NCBI RefSeq assembly: GCF_000021305.1
Contig: NC_011772.1
Location: 2,084,001 to 2,148,000, forward strand
From: Bacillus cereus G9842
Lineage (GTDB): Bacteria > Bacillota > Bacilli > Bacillales > Bacillaceae_G
DNA: 64,000 bases
Reading direction: 5' to 3'
Position numbers and translations under genes: made by a program. Position 1 is the first letter of the stretch. Each line of letters starts with the position of its first letter. This document shows positions 44,017 to 53,186 of this stretch, piece by piece. The notes beneath the pieces are model-generated. The model made no database searches. It worked only from the letters and a program-made list of their open reading frames with translations, and was not told the DNA's origin.

Positions 44017-45834
44017 GTGAGATTACATAAAGCTCTTCAGCCAAGTTTTATAAAACGAATGTACTATATGAGATTTTTAGGGAAATTTACAAAAGCTGAG
44101 AAAGAGAAGAGTGGAGAGAATTTCTTTGTACAATGCTTATCGCCAATACCATTCACTTTACAGGAACAATTTGCAAATGAACCATATGTATTTGAAGGGG
44201 TATGTAGTAATAAAAAGAATGAAAAAATCTTTTCGGAATTAAAGAAGAGGAAATTAGAAAAGCAATTAGTGATGTTTCGTCTTTATTATGAAAGAGGAAA
44301 TGTATACGTGGAGTTAATATGTACAGAAGAACCGAAAGAAATAGCAAGCAGCTATAAAATGATTCCTGCACCTAAAGTTACAAATAATAAAAAAAGAGAG
44401 TCTTTAGAACGAAAACTTAGCAACGGTTATTTATCATTTCTTATGCCAAAATTTCCGAAAGACTTTGAGCCTCCCGAATTATTGTGGCATGATGGAAGAC
44501 TGTATGGAAACATATCCTTAAAGTCATCAATTAGCTCAATCGCATATTTTGAACAGAAACGGGAATGTAAATATATAAACTGCAGTGACTGGACGAAGTA
44601 TGTAGAAATAGCGGTAGAAGATCAATTATATTTTGTAAGTGATCATGTGTATGAGCAATTAAAAAAACGAATGCATGAAGAAGGTAAGATAGTTGAAGTA
44701 GAGGATATAAAAGTGCAAAAAGAGGAATGGGAATGGGATGAGCGTGAATCGTCCTTTTTACAGTATGTACAAAGTATGGTGCATAATAAAGGGCTATATT
44801 TGGATGAAACGGATATTTATAATTTCCATATAAGTGTAAAAACAAATATGTTAACGATTCTTGGTGGTATACCGGGCGTTGGGAAATCACGTTTTGTGCA
44901 AACTTATGCAGAAGCATTAGGGTTACAGTATGGGGAGGAATTGGTTTGGATTCCAATTTCGCCATCGTATCAAGAACCACATGATTTACTTGGTTACCTT
45001 CATCCGAATGGTACTTTTATTGAAAGTGAAACGAAGTTAGTTAGGACGTTAATGAAGGCGAAAGAAAATCAAAATCAACTGTATATAATCGTTTTTGATG
45101 AAATGAACATGTCTCATATTGAGCATTGGTTTACTCCATTTCTCTCTGTTCTTCAACTTGAAACAAAAAATCGTATTTTAAACTTGTATGAGGGTGTTCA
45201 GGACATTGAGAATTCAATTCCATCAACAATTGAAATTGGAGAAAATATTATATTTGTAGGTACTGTGAATTTTGATGAAACAACGAAAGAGCTCTCCGAT
45301 CGATTATTAGACCGAACGAACCTAATAACGTTACAGAAAATTCCGTTTTGTGAGATGGGCATGGAACAGGGGAAAGTCGTATTACACCCACCTTTGAAAG
45401 TAACAGCGGGAGAATTTCGGATAAATTGGATGAGAAATAAAGCGATGATTGAAGTGTTTTCTGAAGAAGAATTAGAGCTATTAGATAAGTTGCATGTCGT
45501 ATTGTCATCACATGATGCGTCTAAGGGAATTTCTTTCCGATGTGCAAATGCAATTGCGACTTATTTGCAAAACATACCGTTCCAAAATAACCATACCTAT
45601 ATGATCAGTAGAGAAGAGGGGTTTGATTTACAAATAAAGCAGCGTGTATTAACGAAAATCAGAGGGACCGAAATGATGGTTGGGTCTTTACTTTCTGAAG
45701 AAGCAAAAAGGGGAGCGACCTTAGTACCTCTTTTGCAATCTGCACTTGCAAACAGAGTATCTACATTTGAACATTCTTTAGCATATATACGAGAAAAACG
45801 TAGGGAACTGGAGCTGTATGGATATGCAAAATGA
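44017..45834 (+). CDS. McrB-like AAA+ ATPase of a two-gene restriction-type system
   Basis: 605 residues; start GTG 44017, 8 bases after AGAAGG. The first about 270 residues are a unique N-terminal region without recognised motifs, where McrB proteins carry a target-recognition domain. The AAA_5 motor follows: Walker A G283-GIPGVGKS, Walker B IIVFDE (D361, E362), and GTVNFDETTKELSDRLLDRTN (from 415), where E. coli McrB has its NTADR GTPase motif. The different motif leaves ATP or GTP use open. The gene overlaps the nuclease gene by 17 bases, so both subunits are translated together. Its likely role is DNA-binding motor driving the partner nuclease against modified or invading DNA. Confidence 0.82.
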   Translation: MRLHKALQPSFIKRMYYMRFLGKFTKAEKEKSGENFFVQCLSPIPFTLQEQFANEPYVFEGVCSNKKNEKIFSELKKRKLEKQLVMFRLYYERGNVYVELICTEEPKEIASSYKMIPAPKVTNNKKRESLERKLSNGYLSFLMPKFPKDFEPPELLWHDGRLYGNISLKSSISSIAYFEQKRECKYINCSDWTKYVEIAVEDQLYFVSDHVYEQLKKRMHEEGKIVEVEDIKVQKEEWEWDERESSFLQYVQSMVHNKGLYLDETDIYNFHISVKTNMLTILGGIPGVGKSRFVQTYAEALGLQYGEELVWIPISPSYQEPHDLLGYLHPNGTFIESETKLVRTLMKAKENQNQLYIIVFDEMNMSHIEHWFTPFLSVLQLETKNRILNLYEGVQDIENSIPSTIEIGENIIFVGTVNFDETTKELSDRLLDRTNLITLQKIPFCEMGMEQGKVVLHPPLKVTAGEFRINWMRNKAMIEVFSEEELELLDKLHVVLSSHDASKGISFRCANAIATYLQNIPFQNNHTYMISREEGFDLQIKQRVLTKIRGTEMMVGSLLSEEAKRGATLVPLLQSALANRVSTFEHSLAYIREKRRELELYGYAK

Positions 45835-47674
45835 AGGGCGTTACGAAACAAAAATCGTTGATACGAATGAAACGCTCCCTTTTGTATTAAAGTTAATCAT
45901 TGGAAATGAGGGGAAAGGAGATTATATTTTATTAAATCGTCTTTGTACATCTACTACAGCATTGGTTCAATGTATTTATAAAGTACAAGAATTAAAACCA
46001 ATTAGATTGCAGTATAATTATGAAATCCCAATGAATATTACTTTTATATGGAATAAAGTATATGAGGGACAGAAAAATATAAAAGAGGCTCAATATGAAA
46101 TAAATGAAAAAAAACAAAGAGTATTAATATATGAACATGGGAAAACAGAATTCTTTTATCCATGGCGCTGCGGTTTATACCATTTTGAAGTGCGCATAGA
46201 AGATACAACGTATTATGGCGCTTTTCAAATCGTACCGAAAAACTTTTTTGATGATCAATTTGAAATGATTCAAGACTATGTGAAGTCAATTTTAAATGAG
46301 TTGATTTTGGATAGAGGTTATTATAAAAAGACTTTCTCTGCACTTAGCGATATTGAGGATTCTTCTTATTTAGTGTTGCTTAGAAAGTTACCCCAAAAAA
46401 TGAAAATGATAAAGCAAATCTTTAAGAAAATAGAATCAAGTTCAAAATTTATAAATGCATATAAATGGGAAGGAAAAGAGCGAAAGCCAACAAGAAGAGG
46501 AACTATAGTGGCAGAAAGAAAACCTTATGCCAAAAATTATAATCGTAAGTTTATGGAACAAAAAAATAGTAAGGAAAATGCATTTCTTAAATATAAAGCG
46601 ATGCAATTTTATCATTATTTAATTGAAGCTAAAAGTTTTTTACGTCAAACAATTGAAATCTTAGAAAGAGAAAAAAAGAAAAAATCAGAAGAGTTTCAAG
46701 CCGTAAAAACGATTATACAAACAATTGAGCGAAATGGATCGGTAACCGATAGAGAGAAGCAAAAATATAAAAATATACATTTACTAAAAGAAGCCGATTT
46801 ACGAAAGAGCTCAATGAAAATACAAGAATATAAAATATTGGCGCATATCGTGCATGAAAATGTACAATACTTTCAAATGTTAATGCACTCTTCGTTTTGG
46901 ATGGAAGTTACTGAAACAAGTAACATGAACTTACATGATTTACCGATACCACATCAACAATTACTACATCATTTAGAAGTACTCCCGCAATATACGGATC
47001 AATCTCCATCGTTATTATTTGTTTATAAGCCAACGTTTTTAGTGTATGAATATTACGCTTTTTTTATCGTTATTTCAATTTTAGAGCAAATTGGTTTTGA
47101 GGCTAGAAACTCAATTCGTGAACAAATACAAGAACATTTTTATGTAGATGGATTACAAGATGGAACGACAGTAGTTTTAGAACGAGATGATATAAAGGTG
47201 CATGTCGCATTTAATGATTTAATTGAAACACATCCTCTTATTGCATTAAGTAAAGGTAGTAATTTTTACAATGGTGAGGATACGAAGAAGCCAGATATTC
47301 GCTTAGACTGTTATGTAAAAGAAGATGGGAACTACGTATATAAATCTTCTATTATTATTGAAGTGAAATACAGTCCAATGTACAATATTTTTCAGCATGT
47401 CGGAAATACAAAAGCAACTGAGCAAATGTATAAGTACTGGTCTATAAAGTATGTAGAAGAACAGGATGGAAAGCGAGTCTATTATCGAAGGTCAATTTAT
47501 GAAGTCATTTGTGTATATCCAGGAAGCCATATGCATAGTAAAAAAATTGAGTCTGGATGCGGTGTTTTCTTGCAGTTATATCCATATAAGACGAAACAAG
47601 GGGAAGAGAAATTAGCTGGAAAACATGGGATGGTACAAATTTTTGAAAAATGGTTAAAAAGCATTCAGAAGTAA
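45818..47674 (+). CDS. McrC-like DUF2357/PD-(D/E)XK nuclease (COG1700 type)
   Basis: 618 residues. The N-terminal half (about 50-330) matches the DUF2357 layout: beta-rich start, FFYPWRCGLYHFEVRIEDTTYYGAFQIVPKNFFDDQ, and helical arms with coiled-coil character (ILEREKKKKSEEFQAVKTIIQTIER). The C-terminus is a DUF524-type PD-(D/E)XK nuclease: D493 in KKPDIRLD and E515-V-K517 in IIIEVKYSP, followed by a helix with TKATEQMYKYW. Such proteins pair with McrB-like ATPases in predicted virus-defence cassettes. ATG 45818 or 45824 both lie within the end of the ATPase gene. A terminator follows. Confidence 0.82.
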   Translation: MDMQNEGRYETKIVDTNETLPFVLKLIIGNEGKGDYILLNRLCTSTTALVQCIYKVQELKPIRLQYNYEIPMNITFIWNKVYEGQKNIKEAQYEINEKKQRVLIYEHGKTEFFYPWRCGLYHFEVRIEDTTYYGAFQIVPKNFFDDQFEMIQDYVKSILNELILDRGYYKKTFSALSDIEDSSYLVLLRKLPQKMKMIKQIFKKIESSSKFINAYKWEGKERKPTRRGTIVAERKPYAKNYNRKFMEQKNSKENAFLKYKAMQFYHYLIEAKSFLRQTIEILEREKKKKSEEFQAVKTIIQTIERNGSVTDREKQKYKNIHLLKEADLRKSSMKIQEYKILAHIVHENVQYFQMLMHSSFWMEVTETSNMNLHDLPIPHQQLLHHLEVLPQYTDQSPSLLFVYKPTFLVYEYYAFFIVISILEQIGFEARNSIREQIQEHFYVDGLQDGTTVVLERDDIKVHVAFNDLIETHPLIALSKGSNFYNGEDTKKPDIRLDCYVKEDGNYVYKSSIIIEVKYSPMYNIFQHVGNTKATEQMYKYWSIKYVEEQDGKRVYYRRSIYEVICVYPGSHMHSKKIESGCGVFLQLYPYKTKQGEEKLAGKHGMVQIFEKWLKSIQK

Positions 47675-47677
47675 AAG

Positions 47678-47704
47678 AAATCCTTTTTCATAAAGGATTT
47701 TTTT
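47678..47704 (+). terminator. Terminator after the McrBC-like pair
   Basis: AAATCCTTT / AAAGGATTTTTTT hairpin. Confidence 0.88.
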
Positions 47705-47950
47705 AGATTAAGAAGAATTATATGCTGTATGGAAAGAAACATAATGTAATTTAGGTTTGAAAAGTGATACGAATGTGTTATTAAAAGGAATGTGAGCGCG
47801 GGATAAAAGTCGATTAAATTGGAATCTAATTCACTTTGCAGAATATAATAAGTCATAAATATTTTTAGTTGCATACGAAGATTTGTTCTTATATGATAGA
47901 TAGTGAAAGCGTTATCAAAAACAGAGCGGCGATGGGAAAGGCGGTTAAAT

Positions 47951-48547
47951 ATGTTCCAGCGTGTTCAAACAAAGGAAGAACATTTTGGGTTCGAGCAACT
48001 ATGGGGAGATTTTTGTGAAGAAAGAAACTTAATGTTTGTAGAACGTAATTTAAATCCATCACGATTTTTATTAATAGAAGATGAACATCCTATTGGTACA
48101 GTAGAATGTATTAAGTATACGGTACCTGAACAATCAAATTCTGAGTTTTTCTATCCGTTTTCTAAAAATGATTTAGTAAAAGATTTGAAGAATGTGTATG
48201 AAATAGGCAAGTTAAGTATTTCGAAAACATCTCGTGGGAGAGGACATTTCAAAAGGTTAACAGCTATTTTATTTATACATGCGTTAGAAACAAAAGCTGA
48301 ATGGTACATTGCAGCAGTGACAAAAAGAATGTATATGTATTTACTTACACTCGGTTTTCCAATTGAACCGATAGATAATCCATTTCAGTTTCATGATACT
48401 TTACAAGGTGTACCAGTAAGAATTCATGCTCGAAAAGGGGTTACGCATTTGTATTCTTTAAAAGAATTTCGTGATGTGATTCAAGGGAATGCTCATGCAC
48501 AGGCATTAATTGCAGAATACAGTAAAAATATTATGTTAACGAAATAA
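47951..48547 (+). CDS. GNAT-like N-acyltransferase
   Basis: 198 residues from ATG 47951 (GGCGG six bases upstream). The core reads RFLLIEDEHPIGTVECIKY, YEIGKLSISKTSRGRGHFKRLTAILFIHALE (strand plus pyrophosphate-loop helix) and YMYLLTLGFPIEP, resembling the autoinducer-synthase/FeeM-type branch of the GNAT superfamily. It may acylate an amino acid or peptide; the substrate is unknown. A GTG 48 bases upstream is in frame but has no RBS. Confidence 0.65.
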   Translation: MFQRVQTKEEHFGFEQLWGDFCEERNLMFVERNLNPSRFLLIEDEHPIGTVECIKYTVPEQSNSEFFYPFSKNDLVKDLKNVYEIGKLSISKTSRGRGHFKRLTAILFIHALETKAEWYIAAVTKRMYMYLLTLGFPIEPIDNPFQFHDTLQGVPVRIHARKGVTHLYSLKEFRDVIQGNAHAQALIAEYSKNIMLTK

Positions 48548-48605
48548 AACGAAGTGAATATGTATAATAAAGAGAATAATATTTTTATAAGATATAACTC
48601 TTCAT

Positions 48606-48643
48606 TAAAAAAGACCCTTATTATTTTAATAAGGGTCTAAAAA
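48606..48643. terminator. Bidirectional terminator between the acyltransferase gene and racA
   Basis: AGACCCTTATT / AATAAGGGTCT hairpin with A-rich flanks. Confidence 0.88.
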
Positions 48644-49186
48644 TTATAATCCAAATATACTAAAAATCATTTTGCGGCGCTTCGGTTTCTTTTCTCGTTC
48701 GTATGTTGGTTTTGAATCAGGAGTAATATAAATGGGTTCTTCTTTCGTTAGCGCAGCTTCTAACTTTTGAATTCGCTCTAACATTTCCTCCATTTCACGA
48801 CGGTGTTGTAAAAGTTGGTACGTGACGACATCATTTGCCTTATCTTGCATTTGTTCTTCCATTCGATCGAGCCTTCTTGTAATAGTGTTTAATTGATTAG
48901 CTAATTGCTCAAAATCATTCGATGATATGTTTTGAACAATTGTATTGACTTGAGTTTTTAATTCTTCAACCTCATTTGAGGAAGCCTTTTGAGTAGGTTG
49001 AGGATTTTGAGACTGCTCTATTTGAAATAGATGGTGTTCTAACATTTGATCGACATCATCTTGTGTGAAAATAAAGTGGCCATATTTGTTTTTTTCTATC
49101 GTAAGATTTAATTGTTGCGCGATCCGGACAACAGCCTTTGGGCTAACACCTAATTTTTTTGCGATAAATGGTGTTTTATATTCCAA
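48644..49186 (-). CDS. racA: Chromosome-anchoring protein RacA
   Basis: Sporulation protein that binds the origin region and tethers it, with DivIVA, to the cell pole before asymmetric division. The start is TTG 49186, seven bases after GGAGG, giving the 180 residues known for B. cereus-group RacA; the longer upstream frame is rejected. An N-terminal MerR-like HTH (about 1-50: [42 protein letters not shown]) is followed by a coiled coil (about 75-150: [30 protein letters not shown]) and a basic tail [17 protein letters not shown] that probably meets membrane or DivIVA. Confidence 0.92.
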   Translation of the reverse strand: MEYKTPFIAKKLGVSPKAVVRIAQQLNLTIEKNKYGHFIFTQDDVDQMLEHHLFQIEQSQNPQPTQKASSNEVEELKTQVNTIVQNISSNDFEQLANQLNTITRRLDRMEEQMQDKANDVVTYQLLQHRREMEEMLERIQKLEAALTKEEPIYITPDSKPTYEREKKPKRRKMIFSIFGL

Positions 49187-49540
49187 AATAATCCCTCCTA
49201 TATATATCCTGTTGAATGATTTCGAGCTATGAAGTAAGTTCCCTTCTAGTGCGACAAAAGAAGTGTGGAATCGGCAAAGAAAGTGTTTTTTCACGAAATT
49301 GAGTTGAGAAGAATAGTTCGTTTAAATAAAAAAGTTTTATCGTAACATTTAGAATAATTTGACTAGTGTAAATGAATTAGATTATCATAATGATAAATAT
49401 CTTTTTTATGTATGCATATAATATATAAAAAGGTGGTTGCTAATGTAGAATTTTGTTAGAGTATTAGAATGCTTACTTCACTTGAATATAATTAAGTAGG
49501 AGGTGGCTTCCTTGCTTACAATGTAAGTAAGGAAAAGTAT
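49187..49540. other. Divergent region between racA and the CorC-type gene
   Basis: AT-rich. The right end holds a structured leader: AGGAGG (49498-49503), a four-codon TTG ORF at 49512, and a 10-bp hairpin (49510-49532) that covers part of the RBS of the CorC-type gene. No longer ORF is convincing. Confidence 0.4.
49510..49532 (+). promoter_or_regulatory. Hairpin over the RBS of the CorC-type gene
   Basis: CCTTGCTTAC-AAT-GTAAGTAAGG folds into a 10-bp stem with one G-U pair. Its 3' arm contains the AAGG that serves the TTG start at 49541, so it could limit translation. Confidence 0.5.
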
Positions 49541-50896
49541 TTGGACATATATAGTATAAGTATAGTGATTGTTTTAATTGCCTTAACGGCATTTTTCGTT
49601 GCAGCAGAATTTGCAATTGTTAAAGTGAGAAGTTCACGAATTGACTATTTAATTGCAGAAGGAAATAATCGTGCAACATCGGTCAAAACAGTCATTACAA
49701 ACTTAGACGAATATTTATCTGCTTGTCAGCTAGGAATTACTGTTACAGCTTTAGGAATTGGGTGGTTTGGTAAACCTGCGTTAAAGCAAATGTTTGATAC
49801 GCTTTTTGCAAATTGGAATATCTCTACTCAACTAGCAGACATTTTTGCTGTAATTTTAGTATTTTTTTTAATTACTTTTTTACATGTTGTAATAGGGGAA
49901 TTGGCCCCAAAAACATTTGCAATTCAAAAATCTGAACAAGTAAGTTTGCTTGTTTCTAAGCCGTTAATTTTCTTTTATCGTATTGCATTCCCATTTATTT
50001 GGATATTAAATGGTTCAGCTCGAATCATTACGAAGCTGCTAGGGTTGAAACCGCCGAAGGGGCATGATGAGGTTCATTCAGAAGAAGAATTACGGTTGTT
50101 AGTTTCAGAGAGTTATAAAAATGGTGAAATTAATCAATCTGAATATAAATATGTAAATAAAATTTTTGAATTTGATGATCGGATTGCAAAAGAAATAATG
50201 GTACCTCGAACCGAAATGAATATTATAAGTAAAGAAATGCCTGCTGAAGAAGCTTTGCAAAAAATGTCTCGTGAAAAATATACAAGGTATCCAGTTGTTG
50301 ATGGCGATAAAGACCACGTAATAGGTTTTGTGAATTTTAAAGATATTTTTACTGAGTTTGTACAACATAAAGTTGTTAATAAAAAGACAGTAGAGCAATA
50401 TATGAGACCAATTATTTTAGTTATCGATTCTATCCCAATTCATGATTTGTTTTTAAAAATGCAAAAAGAAAGAACACATATTGCTATATTGATAGATGAA
50501 TATGGTGGGACATCTGGACTTGTTACTGTTGAAGATATTCTGGAAGAAATTGTTGGAGATATTCAGGATGAGTTTGATACGGATGAGCAGCCAGAAATTC
50601 AACAAGTTAGTGAAACGAAGACGATACTAGAGGGAAAAGTACTTGTTAGTGAAGTGAATACGTTATTTGGTTTAGGGATTGATGATGATGGTGTTGATAC
50701 AATTGGTGGTTGGATTTTAACGAAGAATATAGAGATTGCTGAAGAGGATTCCATTGAAATTGAAAATTATAAGTTTTGTGTGAAAGAATTAGATGGACAC
50801 TATATAAAAAGATTGGAAGTTACAAAGATAGTAGAATCGATTGTTATTTTAGAAGATGAAAAACAAATTTCATTACAAGAGCAAATTAGCTCGTAA
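49541..50896 (+). CDS. CNNM/CorC-type membrane protein with CBS pair
   Basis: 451 residues, start TTG 49541 after AAGGAAAAG. The DUF21 membrane domain (about 1-175) has four helices with FFVAAEFAIVKVRSSRIDYLIAEGN and CQLGITVTALGIGWFGKPAL. Two CBS domains follow (about 205-330: IMVPRTEMNIISKEM and YMRPIILVIDSIPIHDLFLKMQKERTHIAILIDEYGGTSGLVTVEDILEEIVG), then a CorC_HlyC domain (about 345-430). The family is annotated as haemolysin-related, but homologues such as YhdP/MpfA export magnesium. A structured leader lies just upstream. Confidence 0.88.
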   Translation: MDIYSISIVIVLIALTAFFVAAEFAIVKVRSSRIDYLIAEGNNRATSVKTVITNLDEYLSACQLGITVTALGIGWFGKPALKQMFDTLFANWNISTQLADIFAVILVFFLITFLHVVIGELAPKTFAIQKSEQVSLLVSKPLIFFYRIAFPFIWILNGSARIITKLLGLKPPKGHDEVHSEEELRLLVSESYKNGEINQSEYKYVNKIFEFDDRIAKEIMVPRTEMNIISKEMPAEEALQKMSREKYTRYPVVDGDKDHVIGFVNFKDIFTEFVQHKVVNKKTVEQYMRPIILVIDSIPIHDLFLKMQKERTHIAILIDEYGGTSGLVTVEDILEEIVGDIQDEFDTDEQPEIQQVSETKTILEGKVLVSEVNTLFGLGIDDDGVDTIGGWILTKNIEIAEEDSIEIENYKFCVKELDGHYIKRLEVTKIVESIVILEDEKQISLQEQISS

Positions 50897-50922
50897 ACTC
50901 TGCTAAATAGCAGAGTTTTTTT
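50895..50922 (+). terminator. Terminator after the CorC-type gene
   Basis: AACTCTGCTA / TAGCAGAGTTTTTTT hairpin. Confidence 0.9.
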
Positions 50923-51028
50923 GAGCATAATGTTTTTTGAGGGATAGGGGCTATGATACAATGACATAAGCCAGACCTTTCACTAGGTGAATTATTGTTG
51001 TATACATATATTTGGAAGGAGAAGAAGT

Positions 51029-52453
51029 ATGAAAAAGCATTTATATATAAATGGAGATTGGAAATCTGTAAACACGTATAAACCATTATACGCACCATAT
51101 TCTGAAGAAATATTAGCAGAAATTGCACAAGGAACGGAAGAAGATGTAAAAGAGGCTGTTATTGCTGCAAAAAATGCAATGACAAAAATGAATAAATTAT
51201 CCGCATATGATCGTGCGATTATTTTAGAGAAGGTTGCACAAAAAATGGATGAAAGAAGAGAAGAATTTGCAGAGATTATTGCAAAAGAAGCTGCAAAACC
51301 AATACGTGCTGCTAGGGGAGAAGTGGATCGTACTGTTCAAACATACAAATTTGCAGCTGAAGAAGCGAAGCGTATATATGGTGAGACATTGCCATTAGAC
51401 GCCGCACCTGGTGCGGATGGGCGTATTGCATATACAATCCGAAAGCCGATTGGTGTAATAGGGGCTATTACACCATTTAATTTCCCATTAAATTTAGTTG
51501 CGCATAAAGTTGGACCTGCAATTGCTGCCGGAAATACAGTTGTGTTAAAGCCAGCTGATCAAACGCCATTATCATCTTATGCATTAGTTGAGTTATTTGA
51601 AGAGGCAGGATTGCCAAATGGAGCTTTAAATATCATTTCTGGTCCTGGCTCCACGGTGGGTGAGGCAATCGTTAAAAATGATTATGTTGCTTCTATTACT
51701 TTTACCGGAAGTCCAAAAGTTGGAATCGGAATAAAACAAAAGGCTGGGTTAAAACGAGTTACGTTAGAACTAGGATCAAATGCTGCTGTTATAATTGATG
51801 AAGATGTAGAGTTAACAGATGAAATCATTGAACGTGTAAAATGGGGAGCATTTGTTAATAATGGGCAAGTTTGTATTTCCGTACAACGTGTTTTTGTACA
51901 TGAAACGAAAATGCATGAATTTCTTTCGAAGCTAAAGAAAGCGATGGAATCAGTAGTTGTTGGTGATCCACTGCTTGAAGAAACGGATGTATCAGCTTTA
52001 ATTTCAAAAAAAGATGTAGAGCGAATTGATATGTGGGTTCAAGAAGCAATCGAGGAAGGAGCAACTATTTTACACGGTGGTAAGAAGCGGGATGCAAGAA
52101 TTTTTGAACCGACTGTATTAACAAATGTTCCAAATCATGTATCTGTGCAGTGCCAAGAAGTATTCGGTCCACTCATGACAGTAAATACATTTAAAGAATT
52201 TGATGAAGCGATTGAGCAAGTAAATAATTCGCGTTACGGCTTACAGGCAGGAGTATTTACAAATAATTTATTTAAAGCAATGCGTGCAATCGATGAGTTA
52301 GAGGTTGGTGGTGTCATGATTAATGATATTCCAACGTTCAGAGTAGATCATATGCCTTATGGTGGTGTGAAAGAAAGTGGCACGGGGCGCGAAGGAATTA
52401 AATATGCAATAGAAGAAATGACAGAAATGAAATTAGTATGTATTAAAAAATAA
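51029..52453 (+). CDS. NAD(P)-dependent aldehyde dehydrogenase
   Basis: 474 residues; ATG 51029 follows AAGGAG. The ALDH fold shows GAITPFNFPLNLVAHKVGPAIAAGNTVVLKPA, ITFTGSPKVG (cofactor), the general-base Glu in TLELGSNAA and the catalytic Cys in NNGQVCISVQRVFVH. SNAA replaces the more common GGKNP after the Glu, as in lactaldehyde/sulfolactaldehyde or non-phosphorylating GAPDH-like branches. The substrate is therefore open. Single-gene unit. Confidence 0.9.
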   Translation: MKKHLYINGDWKSVNTYKPLYAPYSEEILAEIAQGTEEDVKEAVIAAKNAMTKMNKLSAYDRAIILEKVAQKMDERREEFAEIIAKEAAKPIRAARGEVDRTVQTYKFAAEEAKRIYGETLPLDAAPGADGRIAYTIRKPIGVIGAITPFNFPLNLVAHKVGPAIAAGNTVVLKPADQTPLSSYALVELFEEAGLPNGALNIISGPGSTVGEAIVKNDYVASITFTGSPKVGIGIKQKAGLKRVTLELGSNAAVIIDEDVELTDEIIERVKWGAFVNNGQVCISVQRVFVHETKMHEFLSKLKKAMESVVVGDPLLEETDVSALISKKDVERIDMWVQEAIEEGATILHGGKKRDARIFEPTVLTNVPNHVSVQCQEVFGPLMTVNTFKEFDEAIEQVNNSRYGLQAGVFTNNLFKAMRAIDELEVGGVMINDIPTFRVDHMPYGGVKESGTGREGIKYAIEEMTEMKLVCIKK

Positions 52454-52479
52454 ATTAGAAAAACTTAAACTTTGCGCTA

Positions 52480-52523
52480 AAAAAACGAGTAGGAAATGTT
52501 TACGATTCCATACTCGTTTTTTA
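52480..52523 (+). terminator. Terminator after the aldehyde dehydrogenase gene
   Basis: AAAACGAGTA / TACTCGTTTTTT hairpin with an internal GGAAATG...CATTTCC-like region. Confidence 0.85.
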
Positions 52524-52556
52524 CGCTTCTAGTAACTATTTAATTAAGTGTAACTT

Positions 52557-52949
52557 TTACTTCATTTCTTGTTTGAAAATAGTATCTTCTACATAAATTT
52601 GTTCTTTATCTACAGCAGTAGCATGAGTTAATACTAAACCGATTGGTGTTTTTGTATCTTTATTTTGAACAATTGTAAAAGGAACATTTTTTTCGTTTGC
52701 TAATTTAATGTATTTTGATAAATGTGGGTAAGCAATGCCACCATTTAGGAGGAGTTGTAATGATTGAGAAGAGCGCATGCTACCCGCCACTTCAGAGTAT
52801 ACATTACTTTGCATTACTTGACCGATCGTTAAAGCGATTTCTACACGCTCACGTAATGTAGTTAAATACATATTACGTTCTTCTGGTTTGTTTTGCTTTT
52901 GGCCGTAAATGCCTTCTTGGAGATAATCTTCCACATTTTTATTTACCAT
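52557..52949 (-). CDS. yueI: YueI family protein (DUF1694)
   Basis: 130 residues; ATG 52949 follows AAAGGTG. The match to B. subtilis YueI is clear in VEDYLQEGIYGQKQNKPEERNMYLTTLRERVEIALTIGQV, KYIKLANEKNVPFTIVQNKDTKTPIGLVLTHATAVDKEQIYVED. Related to ribosomal L7Ae/Gadd45-like folds by family notes; function unknown. The 3' end faces the aldehyde dehydrogenase terminator. Confidence 0.85.
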   Translation of the reverse strand: MVNKNVEDYLQEGIYGQKQNKPEERNMYLTTLRERVEIALTIGQVMQSNVYSEVAGSMRSSQSLQLLLNGGIAYPHLSKYIKLANEKNVPFTIVQNKDTKTPIGLVLTHATAVDKEQIYVEDTIFKQEMK

Positions 52950-53186
52950 ATTTTTCACACCTTTCATTTTCTATTGTACGCAAGAATTAAAAATGATGCA
53001 AAAAAAAGTCGTGTTGACTACGGAAATAATGAAAATGTGTGAAGGAAAAAGGGTATTTGCATACAATTAGTTAAATAAGAAAGAAAAAAATAATTTTATC
53101 AACAGAAATTAACAAAATGTGACAAAAATCTATTAACGAATCATCTTTTTTGTGTTAATATTCAAAATATAAAGGGTATTCGTCGT

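Noticed and set aside
44531..44980. 149-codon minus-strand frame
   Set aside because: Antisense to the McrB-like gene, rich in His/Leu/Tyr with no recognisable domain or RBS.
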